Source: Thermoplasmata archaeon
Lineage (GTDB): Archaea; Thermoplasmatota; Thermoplasmata; Thermoplasmatales; Thermoplasmataceae
Length of the DNA: 13,348 bases
Direction: 5' to 3'
Assembly: GCA_021847855.1 (NCBI GenBank)
Contig: JAJZOT010000011.1
Coordinates: 1 to 13,348, forward strand
Both the position numbers and the translations under genes were made by a program. The notes under the pieces were generated by a model, which worked only from the letters and a program-made list of their open reading frames with translations, made no database searches and was not told where the DNA came from. Below, piece after piece: positions 1 to 7,023 of this stretch (position 1 is its first letter; every line of letters starts with the position of its first letter).

Positions 1-94
1 TGGAACGGGTTTTCACCGCGAAATCAACAAACCGCAAACGTTCCGATGATAATATTTCCCATAATGCAATAAAGGATAGGTAAAATTATACATT

Positions 95-99
95 GGTGA
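95..99 (+). promoter_or_regulatory. Shine-Dalgarno site of the DUF2250-like gene
   Basis: GGTGA lies 7 nt before the ATG at 107 and is complementary to the usual archaeal 16S rRNA 3' end. It fixes the start codon. An A/T-rich ATAATATTT stretch at about 49-57 could be the TATA element for a leadered transcript. Confidence 0.5.
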
Positions 100-106
100 A
101 ATTAAA

Positions 107-610
107 ATGATTAGCGAGGAGATACCTGATGAAGTTCTAAGAGAAGTCCTATCCTCACAGGAGATGATCAGAGTACTCCGCCATATGCATCTTGCAAAGG
201 TTGATTATGCCAAGAATGTAACAAGATATACCAGCATTCCCCAGATAAGGGTTACAGAATATCTAAAACGCCTCAACTCCATGAAACTCCTTGATATATA
301 CGGAAACACTTCAATCAAACGCACGGCTGCGAAGTTAAAGAAGAGTGCAGAAGTGCATAAACACCATACTTATTTCCAGATCAACAGAAGTGGCGATATA
401 CTATTGAAAGAAGCTACACCAAAGAATTATTTCAGGTTAATAGGCCATGAAGCGGTGGCAACACTCTGCCAGAATAAGACAATATCCGATTGTCCCAATA
501 CGGAAAGTATATTGAAAGCATACGGACTGATCGATCAGGATAACAGGATAACTGATCTGGGTAATGATGTTCTAAACTACGGAATTCGGACACAAAAAAT
601 AAGATGCTGA
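107..610 (+). CDS. DUF2250-like winged-helix protein
   Basis: A 167-residue protein. Residues about 20-100 look like a winged helix-turn-helix: a helix with the RHMHLAKVDYAKN segment, a second helix (IPQIRVTEYLKRLNSMKLLD), then a basic wing with IKR, KLKKS and HKHHTYF. The paired pattern 'H-x-x-x-x-DYAKN ... IKRT-x-A-K-x-K ... HKHHTYF' matches my memory of archaeal DUF2250 proteins, whose function is unknown; DNA binding is inferred from the fold. The C-terminal 60 residues are less typical. The ATG start is supported by a GGTGA ribosome-binding site 7 nt upstream (95-99). The gene stands alone, and a region without intact genes follows it. It could be a local transcription regulator, but no operator is evident. 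Family call fairly sure, function unknown. Confidence 0.75.
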   Translation: MISEEIPDEVLREVLSSQEMIRVLRHMHLAKVDYAKNVTRYTSIPQIRVTEYLKRLNSMKLLDIYGNTSIKRTAAKLKKSAEVHKHHTYFQINRSGDILLKEATPKNYFRLIGHEAVATLCQNKTISDCPNTESILKAYGLIDQDNRITDLGNDVLNYGIRTQKIRC

Positions 611-662
611 TCAGGCAATTTATGACCAATTTCCAACATTGGCATCCCAACGAGAAAAAGAT

Positions 663-690
663 GACTGACGTCTTTCTAAAAAGACCAGTC
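663..690 (+). other. Stem-loop (11 bp, one 2-nt bulge)
   Basis: GACTG (663-667) pairs with CAGTC (686-690), and GTCTTT (670-675) pairs with AAAGAC (680-685). The loop is CTAA and a 2-nt bulge (AC, 668-669) sits on the 5' arm. No T-run follows on the plus strand, so it does not look like an archaeal transcription terminator for the upstream gene. A second, weaker hairpin, GAAAAG-acct-CTTTTC, lies at 720-735. Possible meanings are part of a structured RNA or the end of a decayed mobile element. Confidence 0.45.
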
Positions 691-739
691 CGAAGTCCTG
701 AACGAGGCGCAAAAGTTCTGAAAAGACCTCTTTTCGTAA

Positions 740-1115
740 AATGCAGATTTTATGTTAATTCTGTTGAAGCAGCATGGAGAATCGGTATAACAAGGACGAT
801 AGACTATGTACGGTAGAATAGGCGTGACCAGGATAGATGCAATGGATTTTTCTCAAGATATATCTGAAAAAGTTTCATCAAAGACATCTGTAGACCAAAA
901 GATGTAATGTGAATGAAGCACGCAGATCCATATCTTCACAAGACGAGGAGAACCCATAATGCAGAAACATTCTGAAGAAAATTGGATAGAGTGCCAAGGG
1001 AAGCAGCTACAATGAGCTCCCACAGTTGAATCTGAATCACAGAAAACCACGAACACAGTTTGTTCCGACATTTCAAAAACAGAGAAATATAATGGAAATT
1101 AAACCACGGAAATGA
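740..1115 (+). pseudogene. Degraded IS3/IS481-like transposase remnant (tentative)
   Basis: No reading frame is intact, but scraps in different frames resemble a DDE transposase. Near 751-813 the translation VEAAWRIGITRTIDYV looks like the helix-turn-helix of transposase N-termini, and then the frame stops. Another short frame at 808-906 reads MYGRIGVTRIDAMDF and also stops. Near 968-990 the translation HSEENWIE, followed after a frame change by YNELPQLNLNHRKP (1008-1049, frame ending at a TGA at 1113-1115), resembles the typical transposase C-terminus W-I/V-E-W-Y-N-E-x-R-P-H-x-x-L-N-x-x-T-P, with one residue missing. The catalytic D, D and E residues cannot be placed. Matches were made by eye only, so the element family and borders are uncertain. 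Confidence 0.35.
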
Positions 1116-1206
1116 ATGTGCACCACGATAATCGATCAGAAAGAGTCTGGAATCTCATTTACAAAAAAGGACTAAACTTTTTCATACATGCTAATCATGG
1201 GGATAT

Positions 1207-1629
1207 ATGGGAGAGATTGAAAATCTTGAGACAAAGCTCAGGAAGGAATTCGAAAGAGCGGAACATGATGAACTGAAAAGTGAGGTTAAGGTAGATTCAG
1301 AAAAGGTTCTCCAGATTCTGTGGTCTAATGCCCTTGCTTCACCTGATTCACCACAGGTATACGAATCCGGGCAGTACAGTTACTCTGTGTCATTCAGCTA
1401 TGCTGAAAAAGAGGATCAGAAAGGTGAGACTGGTGTCTATACGGATATACCTGCAGGGGACGATGGAAAAAAAATTCTTTCGATGACATTTGTGGTTGAC
1501 GGTCTAAGGGGAGAAAAGGGCACTGAACTCCAGTTCAACGGAAACATGATTACCGTGACTCCAAGCAGGGAATATAAACACATACTGGACTTTGAGCTTG
1601 CTGTGCTGAAAAAGGGAAAAATAAAATAA
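1207..1629 (+). CDS. Hypothetical protein, 140 aa
   Basis: Not recognised. The first ~30 residues are highly charged and probably helical (ENLETKLRKEFERAEHDELKSEV). Residues about 55-125 look mainly beta (YSYSVSFSYAEKE, KKILSMTFVVDGL, ELQFNGNMITVTP). A final strand or helix ends in a basic tail (LKKGKIK). No signal peptide, membrane segment or cysteines are present, so it is probably a soluble cytoplasmic protein. The ATG is preceded closely by GGGGAT (1199-1204), a poor ribosome-binding site. Its stop lies 3 bp from the stop of the minus-strand gene that follows. It is accepted as real because the frame is long for its position, has balanced amino-acid composition and fits neatly between neighbours. 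Confidence 0.65.
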   Translation: MGEIENLETKLRKEFERAEHDELKSEVKVDSEKVLQILWSNALASPDSPQVYESGQYSYSVSFSYAEKEDQKGETGVYTDIPAGDDGKKILSMTFVVDGLRGEKGTELQFNGNMITVTPSREYKHILDFELAVLKKGKIK

Positions 1630-1632
1630 TGG

Positions 1633-2559
1633 TCATATGGGAATAAGGTCACGTTCAGCTGCATCATCAAGATTGGCAGCAAATGAGATCTGGCAGCTCC
1701 ACTCCGGAAATAGTGTAAACATGTCCCCCATTATCCTCACTGCCTGACTCACCTGATCTGAGGATATAATAAAATTCATATTAAAAACACTGTCTTCAAT
1801 ACTCTGGGTTCTCGAGAAAGTCACAATCCCATTTTCGTTGAATTTCCTGTTCAGATGGACGAGAAGCGGGTTCTTGACACTTCCCAGATACATGTGCATA
1901 TTCTCATTTATTGGACGGAAACCAGGAGCTGAAACAGTATTATCTGTAACGCAAACTGCATTGATCAGATCGTCGGGTGAGAGGCTCTTAATAGCTCTCT
2001 TCCAGGAACTACCCATTGGATTATTGGAATAATTAAGTTCACTCTGTGGCGGATGGGAGGCAATTGTTATTATGAACAGGGGAATTTCCGCAGAAATTAC
2101 TTTCATGGTGTTGAAAACTCCCTTACTTTCCCCAAGATATTCAATGGAGTAACCTTCATCAACTGTCAGCCTGTCCAGTATAACGTCAGACACCTTCTCA
2201 ATATCAGATTCATTGAATCTCATATAAACGTAAAATGACCCTCGAAAGACGAACATGGCATCCAGAACCACTGAAGGTATCCGGATAAAATTCGAGATGA
2301 TCTTCACATCTGTTTTATCATTCTCATTCGCCCTGATATTCCAGATTCCAGAAATTTTTTCCGCACTGAGCATCTTTATCAGCAACAGAATCTCTCTCTG
2401 GTCTTCCATGGATTCTGGAATATAATATACCAGTTCCATCTCTCCTGAATTATAGTTCTGGGAGCAGAGTATCCTGTGATTCACTTTCCGGGAAAGCTCC
2501 CCGAGTTTTCCACCAACCGGACCTGTGATGATTATCTGGCTGTCTAGTGTTTCTTCCAT
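1633..2559 (-). CDS. Hypothetical protein, ~308 aa
   Basis: Not recognised. A soluble protein with no membrane segment or known catalytic motif. It seems to contain several beta-alpha-beta units of ferredoxin/ACT-like flavour. One is SFYVYMRFNESDIEKVSDVI followed by a strand ending IEYLGES. Another has helix DQREILLLIKML and a strand SGIWNIR. A third, near the C-terminus, has DQVSQAVRIMGDM and strand SCQISF. This layout recalls the sensor half of archaeal bacterioopsin-activator-like regulators, but no DNA-binding C-terminus is present, so this is speculation. The frame extends to a TTG at 2583, but a TATA-like TTTAATAA (2595-2602) sits only ~15 nt from that TTG and ~39 nt from the ATG at 2559. 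The ATG, with a short leader, is therefore the likelier start. Confidence 0.7.
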   Translation of the reverse strand: MEETLDSQIIITGPVGGKLGELSRKVNHRILCSQNYNSGEMELVYYIPESMEDQREILLLIKMLSAEKISGIWNIRANENDKTDVKIISNFIRIPSVVLDAMFVFRGSFYVYMRFNESDIEKVSDVILDRLTVDEGYSIEYLGESKGVFNTMKVISAEIPLFIITIASHPPQSELNYSNNPMGSSWKRAIKSLSPDDLINAVCVTDNTVSAPGFRPINENMHMYLGSVKNPLLVHLNRKFNENGIVTFSRTQSIEDSVFNMNFIISSDQVSQAVRIMGDMFTLFPEWSCQISFAANLDDAAERDLIPI

Positions 2560-2625
2560 TGTTGTAACCTGATCCTGGGTCAAAACCTAACCGGTTATTA
2601 AATTCTTTTACGGTGTTACGAAATT

Positions 2626-2979
2626 TCACTGGGCTCTTTCCACAGGTTTTTCATTCATGGTCTTGTAAAGTAAAAATATGAGGAATACGCCCACGGCCAC
2701 AATATGTCCTGTTATGAGGATGATCACACTGGAATAAATCCCTATCCTGAACTTGAACTGAAATATGAAAAAAAGGATGTAATACATCGCCAGAACCGAT
2801 GTAAGCAGGTAGATCCCTTTCTTGATATTCTGTCTGGAGGGGTTGTTGGCAGGATTCTTGAAATCCCTATCCTCAACATTAATCACTCCCAGGCCGAAGC
2901 ATTCAGGGCATATATCCAAGTGGCCGTTGTTATCAATATGCCCGTCACCGGAACAGGTATCGCAAATAAGCTCAACCAT
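2626..2979 (-). CDS. Membrane protein with DnaJ-like zinc motif
   Basis: A 117-residue protein. It begins with a cytoplasmic-looking zinc module, CDTCSGDG (residues 6-13) and CPECFGLG (24-31). These are two CxxCxGxG repeats of the type that form one zinc site in DnaJ/Hsp40. A linker (32-53) follows, then two hydrophobic segments (about 55-74 and 80-104) that should cross the membrane as a hairpin, leaving both ends on the same side. No J domain is present, so it is not a DnaJ; the family is unknown to me. The frame extends upstream to a TTG at 2997, but a TATA box (TTATATAG, 3002-3009) centred ~26 nt from the ATG at 2979 argues for a leaderless transcript starting at that ATG. Role unknown; zinc binding inferred from the motif. 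Confidence 0.75.
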   Translation of the reverse strand: MVELICDTCSGDGHIDNNGHLDICPECFGLGVINVEDRDFKNPANNPSRQNIKKGIYLLTSVLAMYYILFFIFQFKFRIGIYSSVIILITGHIVAVGVFLIFLLYKTMNEKPVERAQ

Positions 2980-3001
2980 TATATTTATCCATGCCAACCA
3001 C

Positions 3002-3009
3002 CTATATAA
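3002..3009 (-). promoter_or_regulatory. TATA box of the zinc-motif membrane protein
   Basis: Reading the minus strand, TTATATAG is centred ~26.5 nt before the ATG at 2979, the normal archaeal TATA-to-start-site distance. It implies transcription starting at the A of the ATG (leaderless) and decides the start codon. Confidence 0.55.
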
Positions 3010-3058
3010 CTGTTGGATTCCATGATCATCCGGTTTGAGGATATTCCATGAAAACAGG

Positions 3059-3808
3059 CTAGAGTTTTACTGGCGACATGCTTCTCTTCACTGCGAAGGT
3101 GATGAAGGCAGTATGCCAGAGTGAGTTGTGGTCTGGCCTGGTAGAACCCTCCCTTACAAGCATGTTTCTCTTTATGATCTCCGTATTCTCAACAACGAAC
3201 ATACCCAATCTTTTCATCTCCACAACGGTCTTCTCCATCTGGTTGAAGTTGGGTGAGTATGTTGTCATAAAGCCACCCATCTTCAGTTTATCGGCCGCAT
3301 TGGAAACAGCGTTCCATGGGTCCGGGATATCCAGGAACACAGCGTCAAGTTTCTCTTCAAGGGCATAGTTTCTGATATCCCCTACAATTGGGTTCCAGTT
3401 TGAGAGATCATAGAAGTTCATGAGGTTCTCTCTTGTTGTATTGAGGTTTTCTTCATTATTGTCCACCGTGAGAAGTTTTCCAGACTTGCCTATTGACCAC
3501 AGTATGAAAGAAGAAAGAGAACCTGATCCAGCCCCTGCCTCAAGCACAGTGTTTCCTGCCCTTACACCGGACCTGAAGATCATGTATGCTGCATCATGGG
3601 GTTGTATTATCTGTGCATTCCTTCTGCAGACATTACCGAATTCCGGAGGCTGGAAATCAATGGCAGTATAATTACCTGACCTTGTATTTATGACATCACC
3701 AGGCGAAATTATGAAATTTGGTGGAACCTGTGTGGCAGAATTACCAGTGCCAATTTTTCTATCTTTTTCCGAATACAGTATTGTTTTTTCATCATTCTTA
3801 AGTATCAT
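3059..3808 (-). CDS. trmI: tRNA (adenine-N1)-methyltransferase TrmI
   Basis: A SAM-dependent enzyme that methylates N1 of adenine 57/58 in the T-loop of tRNA, stabilising the tRNA fold at high temperature; the family works as a homotetramer in the cytoplasm. The protein is 249 residues, the usual length. The N-terminal small beta domain (1-60) is followed by the family signature RRNAQIIQPHDAAYM (62-76), then Rossmann motif I EAGAGSGSLS (90-99), an acidic residue for the SAM ribose in TVDNNEEN, motif IV DIPDPW (160-165), and SPNFNQ (185-190). The frame could begin at an ATG at 3838, but GGGGAGGG lies 4 nt before the ATG at 3808 and favours the latter. The start overlaps the 3' end of the glycerate kinase gene by 11 nt, so translational coupling is likely. 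Confidence 0.92.
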   Translation of the reverse strand: MILKNDEKTILYSEKDRKIGTGNSATQVPPNFIISPGDVINTRSGNYTAIDFQPPEFGNVCRRNAQIIQPHDAAYMIFRSGVRAGNTVLEAGAGSGSLSSFILWSIGKSGKLLTVDNNEENLNTTRENLMNFYDLSNWNPIVGDIRNYALEEKLDAVFLDIPDPWNAVSNAADKLKMGGFMTTYSPNFNQMEKTVVEMKRLGMFVVENTEIIKRNMLVREGSTRPDHNSLWHTAFITFAVKRSMSPVKL

Positions 3809-5117
3809 CAATCCCTCCCCTCCCCGTTTTTCCACCATAGTAAAGTATCATCATATCGGATACGTTTGTTCCGGTGCGTCCAGTGACAACTGCCGATCCG
3901 TATTTCGACAGAATTGTATTGCTATCGCTGTTTTCTAGGGACTCAAGCAGTTCATGTTCTGGTATTTTATTCTTGAGAAGACTGTCAGAAATCCCTCCCA
4001 TTGCGTCACTGTATCCATCTATGCCGTCTGTTCCAGTGCTGGCGAATGTGAAAAGTTCATTGCGTTCCATATTGTTCATGAACCTGAGAACAAGCTCCTG
4101 GTTTCGCCCACCCTTTCCTTTTCCTGTAACATTCACCGTAGTCTCACCACCAAAAACAAGCCAGAAAGGTTTATTGAAAAGCCTGAACATGGATCTCACT
4201 ATGTTAGCAAGATTTGCAGCAACATCCGAAACCTCACCCGTGACTCCCATCCGCCATCTAATAACATCCTTTCCATTATGGATGAGAAACTTTCCTGCGG
4301 AATTCACATAGTCATAATTTCTCAGAACAAGTAAATTCTCGACATTTTTCAGGTTCTCATTTCCATCATGCCGTGCACTGTAAAATTTCTCAAGTATTGA
4401 CATCCCCTCACATCTATCACCATATCTGGAAATTATGTTTCCAACAGTCCCTGGATCCGATGGGTTAACAAGGGGTCCGGATGCTATAATCGAAAGTTCG
4501 TCTCCTGTAACATCGGAAACAATCATGGATCTGACCTTTGCAGGTTTCAGTATATCCGCAAGTTTTCCACCTTTTACTGAGGACATGAGCTGCCTTATGC
4601 GGTTCAGTTCATAAATATCGGCACCATGTTTCATCATGCAGTCAGAGATGGAAGAAAGAGTCTCGATGTCAACTCCATTCTCAGGTATTTCGAACAGGGC
4701 AGATCCACCTCCTGATATGAGTACTATCACCAGGTCATCATTCTTTAACCCATTCAGGTGACCAATGATGGTTTTAGATGATCTGACACTGAGTGCACTT
4801 GTTTTGGGATGATTTCCCCTGAGGATCTCAAGTTCTCCAAACTCCATTGATATGTCCTGATCCTCCGGTACAATGATGCCTGCGTAGGCTAATTTATCCA
4901 TGACTTTTTTTCGTATCCCGGAATACATTGCCAGTGACGCCTTTCCAAACCCAATAACGAAAACCCTGTGTGATTGATCAATATCTCCGGAAATTTTCTC
5001 AGCATATCTTTCAACGGCAGATGACGGAGACAGGGATGAGAAAACGTGGTTCAGGCAATCGAGGATGATCTTTCTCTCTTCCGTCTGTTTCACTTCATCA
5101 TAATTTTTCACAAGCAT
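3798..5117 (-). CDS. Glycerate 2-kinase (MOFRL family)
   Basis: Phosphorylates D-glycerate with ATP, giving 2-phosphoglycerate. In Thermoplasmatales this serves the non-phosphorylative Entner-Doudoroff route, feeding enolase and pyruvate kinase. Motifs, numbered from the 5117 start: FGKAS (57-61), SGGGSALF (135-142), SSVKGGKLAD (179-188), SDVTGDE (201-207), ASGP (212-215), then the C-terminal MOFRL part with FGGETTV (322-328), GRNQE (337-341), STGTDGIDG (360-368) and TGRTGTNVSD (412-421). At ~439 residues it has the family's length. The frame also has ATGs at 5210 and 5156. I chose 5117 because GGTGGAGGT lies ~10 nt upstream and homologous N-termini begin shortly before the first helix; 5156 remains possible, with a TATA-like TATATTTT at 5198-5205. 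The end overlaps trmI. Confidence 0.9.
   Translation of the reverse strand: MLVKNYDEVKQTEERKIILDCLNHVFSSLSPSSAVERYAEKISGDIDQSHRVFVIGFGKASLAMYSGIRKKVMDKLAYAGIIVPEDQDISMEFGELEILRGNHPKTSALSVRSSKTIIGHLNGLKNDDLVIVLISGGGSALFEIPENGVDIETLSSISDCMMKHGADIYELNRIRQLMSSVKGGKLADILKPAKVRSMIVSDVTGDELSIIASGPLVNPSDPGTVGNIISRYGDRCEGMSILEKFYSARHDGNENLKNVENLLVLRNYDYVNSAGKFLIHNGKDVIRWRMGVTGEVSDVAANLANIVRSMFRLFNKPFWLVFGGETTVNVTGKGKGGRNQELVLRFMNNMERNELFTFASTGTDGIDGYSDAMGGISDSLLKNKIPEHELLESLENSDSNTILSKYGSAVVTGRTGTNVSDMMILYYGGKTGRGGIDDT
3813..3820 (-). promoter_or_regulatory. Strong Shine-Dalgarno of trmI inside the upstream gene
   Basis: GGGGAGGG lies 4 nt upstream of the ATG at 3808 and within the last codons of the glycerate kinase gene. 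Together with the 11-nt gene overlap it suggests that trmI is translated from the kinase mRNA, and it selects the inner of two possible ATG codons. Confidence 0.5.
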
Positions 5118-5228
5118 TCCCACTTTACCTCCACCATTTTCTCTTTCCTCATCCATCCCCCATATACCAAGGCAGAATATTCTGTCCGTAACAGGGGAAA
5201 ATATACACATCCAGTAAATAGTGATTCT

Positions 5229-6047
5229 CTACATTATTTTATCAGTTATGTGCTGTACCCATGGAAGCACCTCCCATATAAACGAGGGACCATGATGTGC
5301 AAAGAAGTCAAGGTTACCCGGAGACCTGAATATCTGGCCATTTCTGTAAGCCGTGGTCCTGTCCCATCCCCTTTTCTTAACCAGTTCCTTTAACTGATCA
5401 TCCGTGAATTTGGAATACATCTTTGGTTCGTAGAATATGATTTCCGGATCTTTTTCAAGAATATAGCTGTCGGATGGTTGTATCCATTCACCGTTAAACC
5501 CGGAATATATGGACTTTATTCCCATGAGGGCCAGTGCGTCTGTTATGTAACTCTGCGATCCGAAACTTACCGGGCCTCCAAGATCAATCTCCAGATACCC
5601 CCTCAGTTCCGGATGCTTTCGTATGGAACTGAATATCTTAATCATCTGGAATTCAAGGTTTCTTGCCTCATCCTTCCTGTTTGTTACTATTCCGACCCTG
5701 GAGACCATATCTATAATGCCTGCAACTGATGAGGGGAGTTCTAATATATAAACAGGGAATCTCTCCTTTAACTTCTCGTAAAGATCCTTCTGGAAACCCG
5801 AGACTGTAAGGACAAGATCGGGGTTGATCTCATCAAGCACCTCAATCCTAGTACTTCCATAGCTTCCCACCTTCCTTATGTTCTTGGTTGCAGCAGGCCT
5901 GGAACAGAATGCAGAAACTCCCACAAGCCTGTCTCCAATTCCCAGTTCAAAGAGAGTTTCCGTTATTGCAGGACTGAAACTCACGATCCTCTGAGGATAC
6001 TCCGGAATATTTACGCTTGATCCTGACGGGAGAACAAATTCTGGCAT
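5229..6047 (-). CDS. BtuF-like cobalamin/iron receptor domain protein, no signal peptide
   Basis: A helical-backbone metal-receptor protein of the periplasmic-binding type (PF01497, COG0614), 272 residues. It starts with the family signature RIVSFSPAITETLFELGIGDRLVGVS (residues 20-45, quoted as the first lobe), continues with KVGSYGSTRIEVLDEINPDLVL, crosses a long connecting helix (about 115-140), and ends in a second lobe (YITDALALMGIKSIY, DPEIIFYEP, WDRTTAYRNGQIF). Normal members bind cobalamin, haem or siderophores outside the cell and feed an ABC importer. Here there is no signal peptide, no lipobox cysteine and no transmembrane anchor, and no permease or ATPase gene is adjacent. It may be cytoplasmic or exported by an unseen route. 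The ATG is supported by a TATA-like TTTTTTTAA ~25 nt upstream. Fold call sure, ligand unknown. Confidence 0.85.
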   Translation of the reverse strand: MPEFVLPSGSSVNIPEYPQRIVSFSPAITETLFELGIGDRLVGVSAFCSRPAATKNIRKVGSYGSTRIEVLDEINPDLVLTVSGFQKDLYEKLKERFPVYILELPSSVAGIIDMVSRVGIVTNRKDEARNLEFQMIKIFSSIRKHPELRGYLEIDLGGPVSFGSQSYITDALALMGIKSIYSGFNGEWIQPSDSYILEKDPEIIFYEPKMYSKFTDDQLKELVKKRGWDRTTAYRNGQIFRSPGNLDFFAHHGPSFIWEVLPWVQHITDKIM

Positions 6048-6067
6048 GTCTGGTAATGCCTAATACC

Positions 6068-6076
6068 TTAAAAAAA
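6068..6076 (-). promoter_or_regulatory. TATA-like element of the BtuF-like gene
   Basis: TTTTTTTAA on the minus strand is centred ~25 nt before the ATG at 6047, consistent with a leaderless transcript. The gene therefore probably has its own promoter rather than depending on UMP kinase 279 bp upstream. Confidence 0.4.
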
Positions 6077-6232
6077 TCACCATTTTGAAATAAGTTGCTA
6101 CTGGTATCAGGACAAATCAAGAATAATAGGTGGAAGAGTGAGTGGTTATTGCATCCATGAGAACTGGGAACTTTCTTTCAGACCAGATGTGAAATATTCA
6201 CCATCTCCATAAAAATATATCATGATAGATCT

Positions 6233-6260
6233 AGGTAATCCCATTACCTGACTTATGGGA
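6233..6260. repeat. Two overlapping inverted repeats
   Basis: AGGTAAT (6233-6239), CCC, ATTACCT (6243-6249) is a perfect 7-bp inverted repeat. TCCCAT (6239-6244) and ATGGGA (6255-6260) form another that shares bases with the first, so an RNA could fold only one at a time. They lie in the 279-bp gap between the UMP kinase stop and the BtuF-like start. The gap otherwise holds an A/T-rich stretch (6211-6220) and no gene that I can see. It could be a protein operator, a terminator region of UMP kinase, or chance. Confidence 0.35.
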
Positions 6261-6326
6261 TTTATGTTTATTCAGACCTCAATCAAACTCACAATAGATA
6301 TTTAACCCACATCAACTGTACCTGAA

Positions 6327-7004
6327 TCATTGTATCACGGTACCGCTACAGGCTTCATGCTGCACAATGTTCTCATAATCTTCCAGCTTTCTTCCGTCTA
6401 TGACAAATATCCTGATTTTGGACCTCTTGGCTATATGCAGTGATGTCAGATCCATGAACACGTTTGGACCAGCGCCTATTGATTTTTTAAGTGACAGGGC
6501 AATGGCATCATCGTATGACATTCTTCCAATCTTCTCCGCGTTTCTGTTGGTTCTGGGATCATCAGTGTAAACGCCATCAACAGATGTGGCATTTATGAGC
6601 ACTGTTGAACCCAACCTTTCCGCAAGAAGTGCGGCAACAGTATCCGTTGTATGTCCTGCTTCGGTACCTCCCATTATGGTGAATCTGTAGTTGTTTGAAA
6701 GTTCAGCGGCGTCGTTTATGTTCGTGGGTATCTTCAGATTTGAGTTTTCAAAGAAAGTGGTCATGGCGAGGGCGTTCATCCTTGTGGCGTTAATACCAAT
6801 CTCATCGAGAATAATGTCATTGGTCCCTGTTTCCCTCAGATCTGATATGTAGTTTCTGGCCAGACGGCCTCCCCCAACAACAATTCCAACCTTCCCAAAA
6901 GCCTTGCTCTGTTCCATCATCTTCGAGAACTGCTTCATGAACACAATGTCAAGCCTGTCTCCTGATATGATAGATCCTCCAAGTGAAATTACAATTGATT
7001 TCAT
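6327..7004 (-). CDS. pyrH: UMP kinase, archaeal type
   Basis: Converts UMP plus ATP to UDP in pyrimidine nucleotide synthesis; cytoplasmic, hexameric in the family. At 225 residues it has the short archaeal length. Amino-acid-kinase motifs are in order: SLGGSII (7-13), [10 protein letters not shown] (43-52), the helix with [12 protein letters not shown] (70-81), [18 protein letters not shown] (112-129, phosphate and nucleotide binding) and [13 protein letters not shown] (141-153). The frame runs further upstream, but the extra N-terminal residues are atypical. The ATG at 7004 begins [10 protein letters not shown], as in homologues. It diverges from the aRF1 gene across 48 bp that hold promoters for both. 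Confidence 0.93.
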   Translation of the reverse strand: MKSIVISLGGSIISGDRLDIVFMKQFSKMMEQSKAFGKVGIVVGGGRLARNYISDLRETGTNDIILDEIGINATRMNALAMTTFFENSNLKIPTNINDAAELSNNYRFTIMGGTEAGHTTDTVAALLAERLGSTVLINATSVDGVYTDDPRTNRNAEKIGRMSYDDAIALSLKKSIGAGPNVFMDLTSLHIAKRSKIRIFVIDGRKLEDYENIVQHEACSGTVIQ

Positions 7005-7023
7005 GAAACTGTATTGATTAAGA

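Larger units (their letters stand above)
611..1206. other. 596-bp region without an intact gene
   Basis: Between the DUF2250-like gene and the next plus-strand gene there is no convincing open frame. A 70-codon frame at 604-816 overlaps the upstream stop and runs through the 663-690 hairpin; it has low-complexity, basic content and no good ribosome-binding site, so I do not call it. The region holds two hairpins, the transposase-like scraps described separately, and an A-rich stretch (about 1160-1185) just before the next gene that may include its promoter. Confidence 0.55.

Noticed and set aside
2..44. GGAACG (2-7) and CGTTCC (39-44) as an inverted repeat at the window's left edge.
   Set aside because: Arms are only 6 bp with a 31-nt spacer, and the upstream context is missing, so chance pairing is likely.
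604..816. A 70-codon plus-strand frame overlapping the end of the DUF2250-like gene.
   Set aside because: It runs through a strong hairpin, has no ribosome site, and only its last ~20 codons resemble anything (a transposase-like HTH). It is treated as part of the decayed region.
3078..4334. Several plus-strand frames of 80-145 codons opposite trmI and the glycerate kinase gene.
   Set aside because: They are antisense to strongly recognised genes, rich in Ser/Phe/Pro as expected for reverse readings, and match no family.
6255..6305. A 16-codon plus-strand frame (MGFMFIQTSIKL...) downstream of an A/T-rich stretch.
   Set aside because: Too short, no ribosome site, and it overlaps the inverted repeats.
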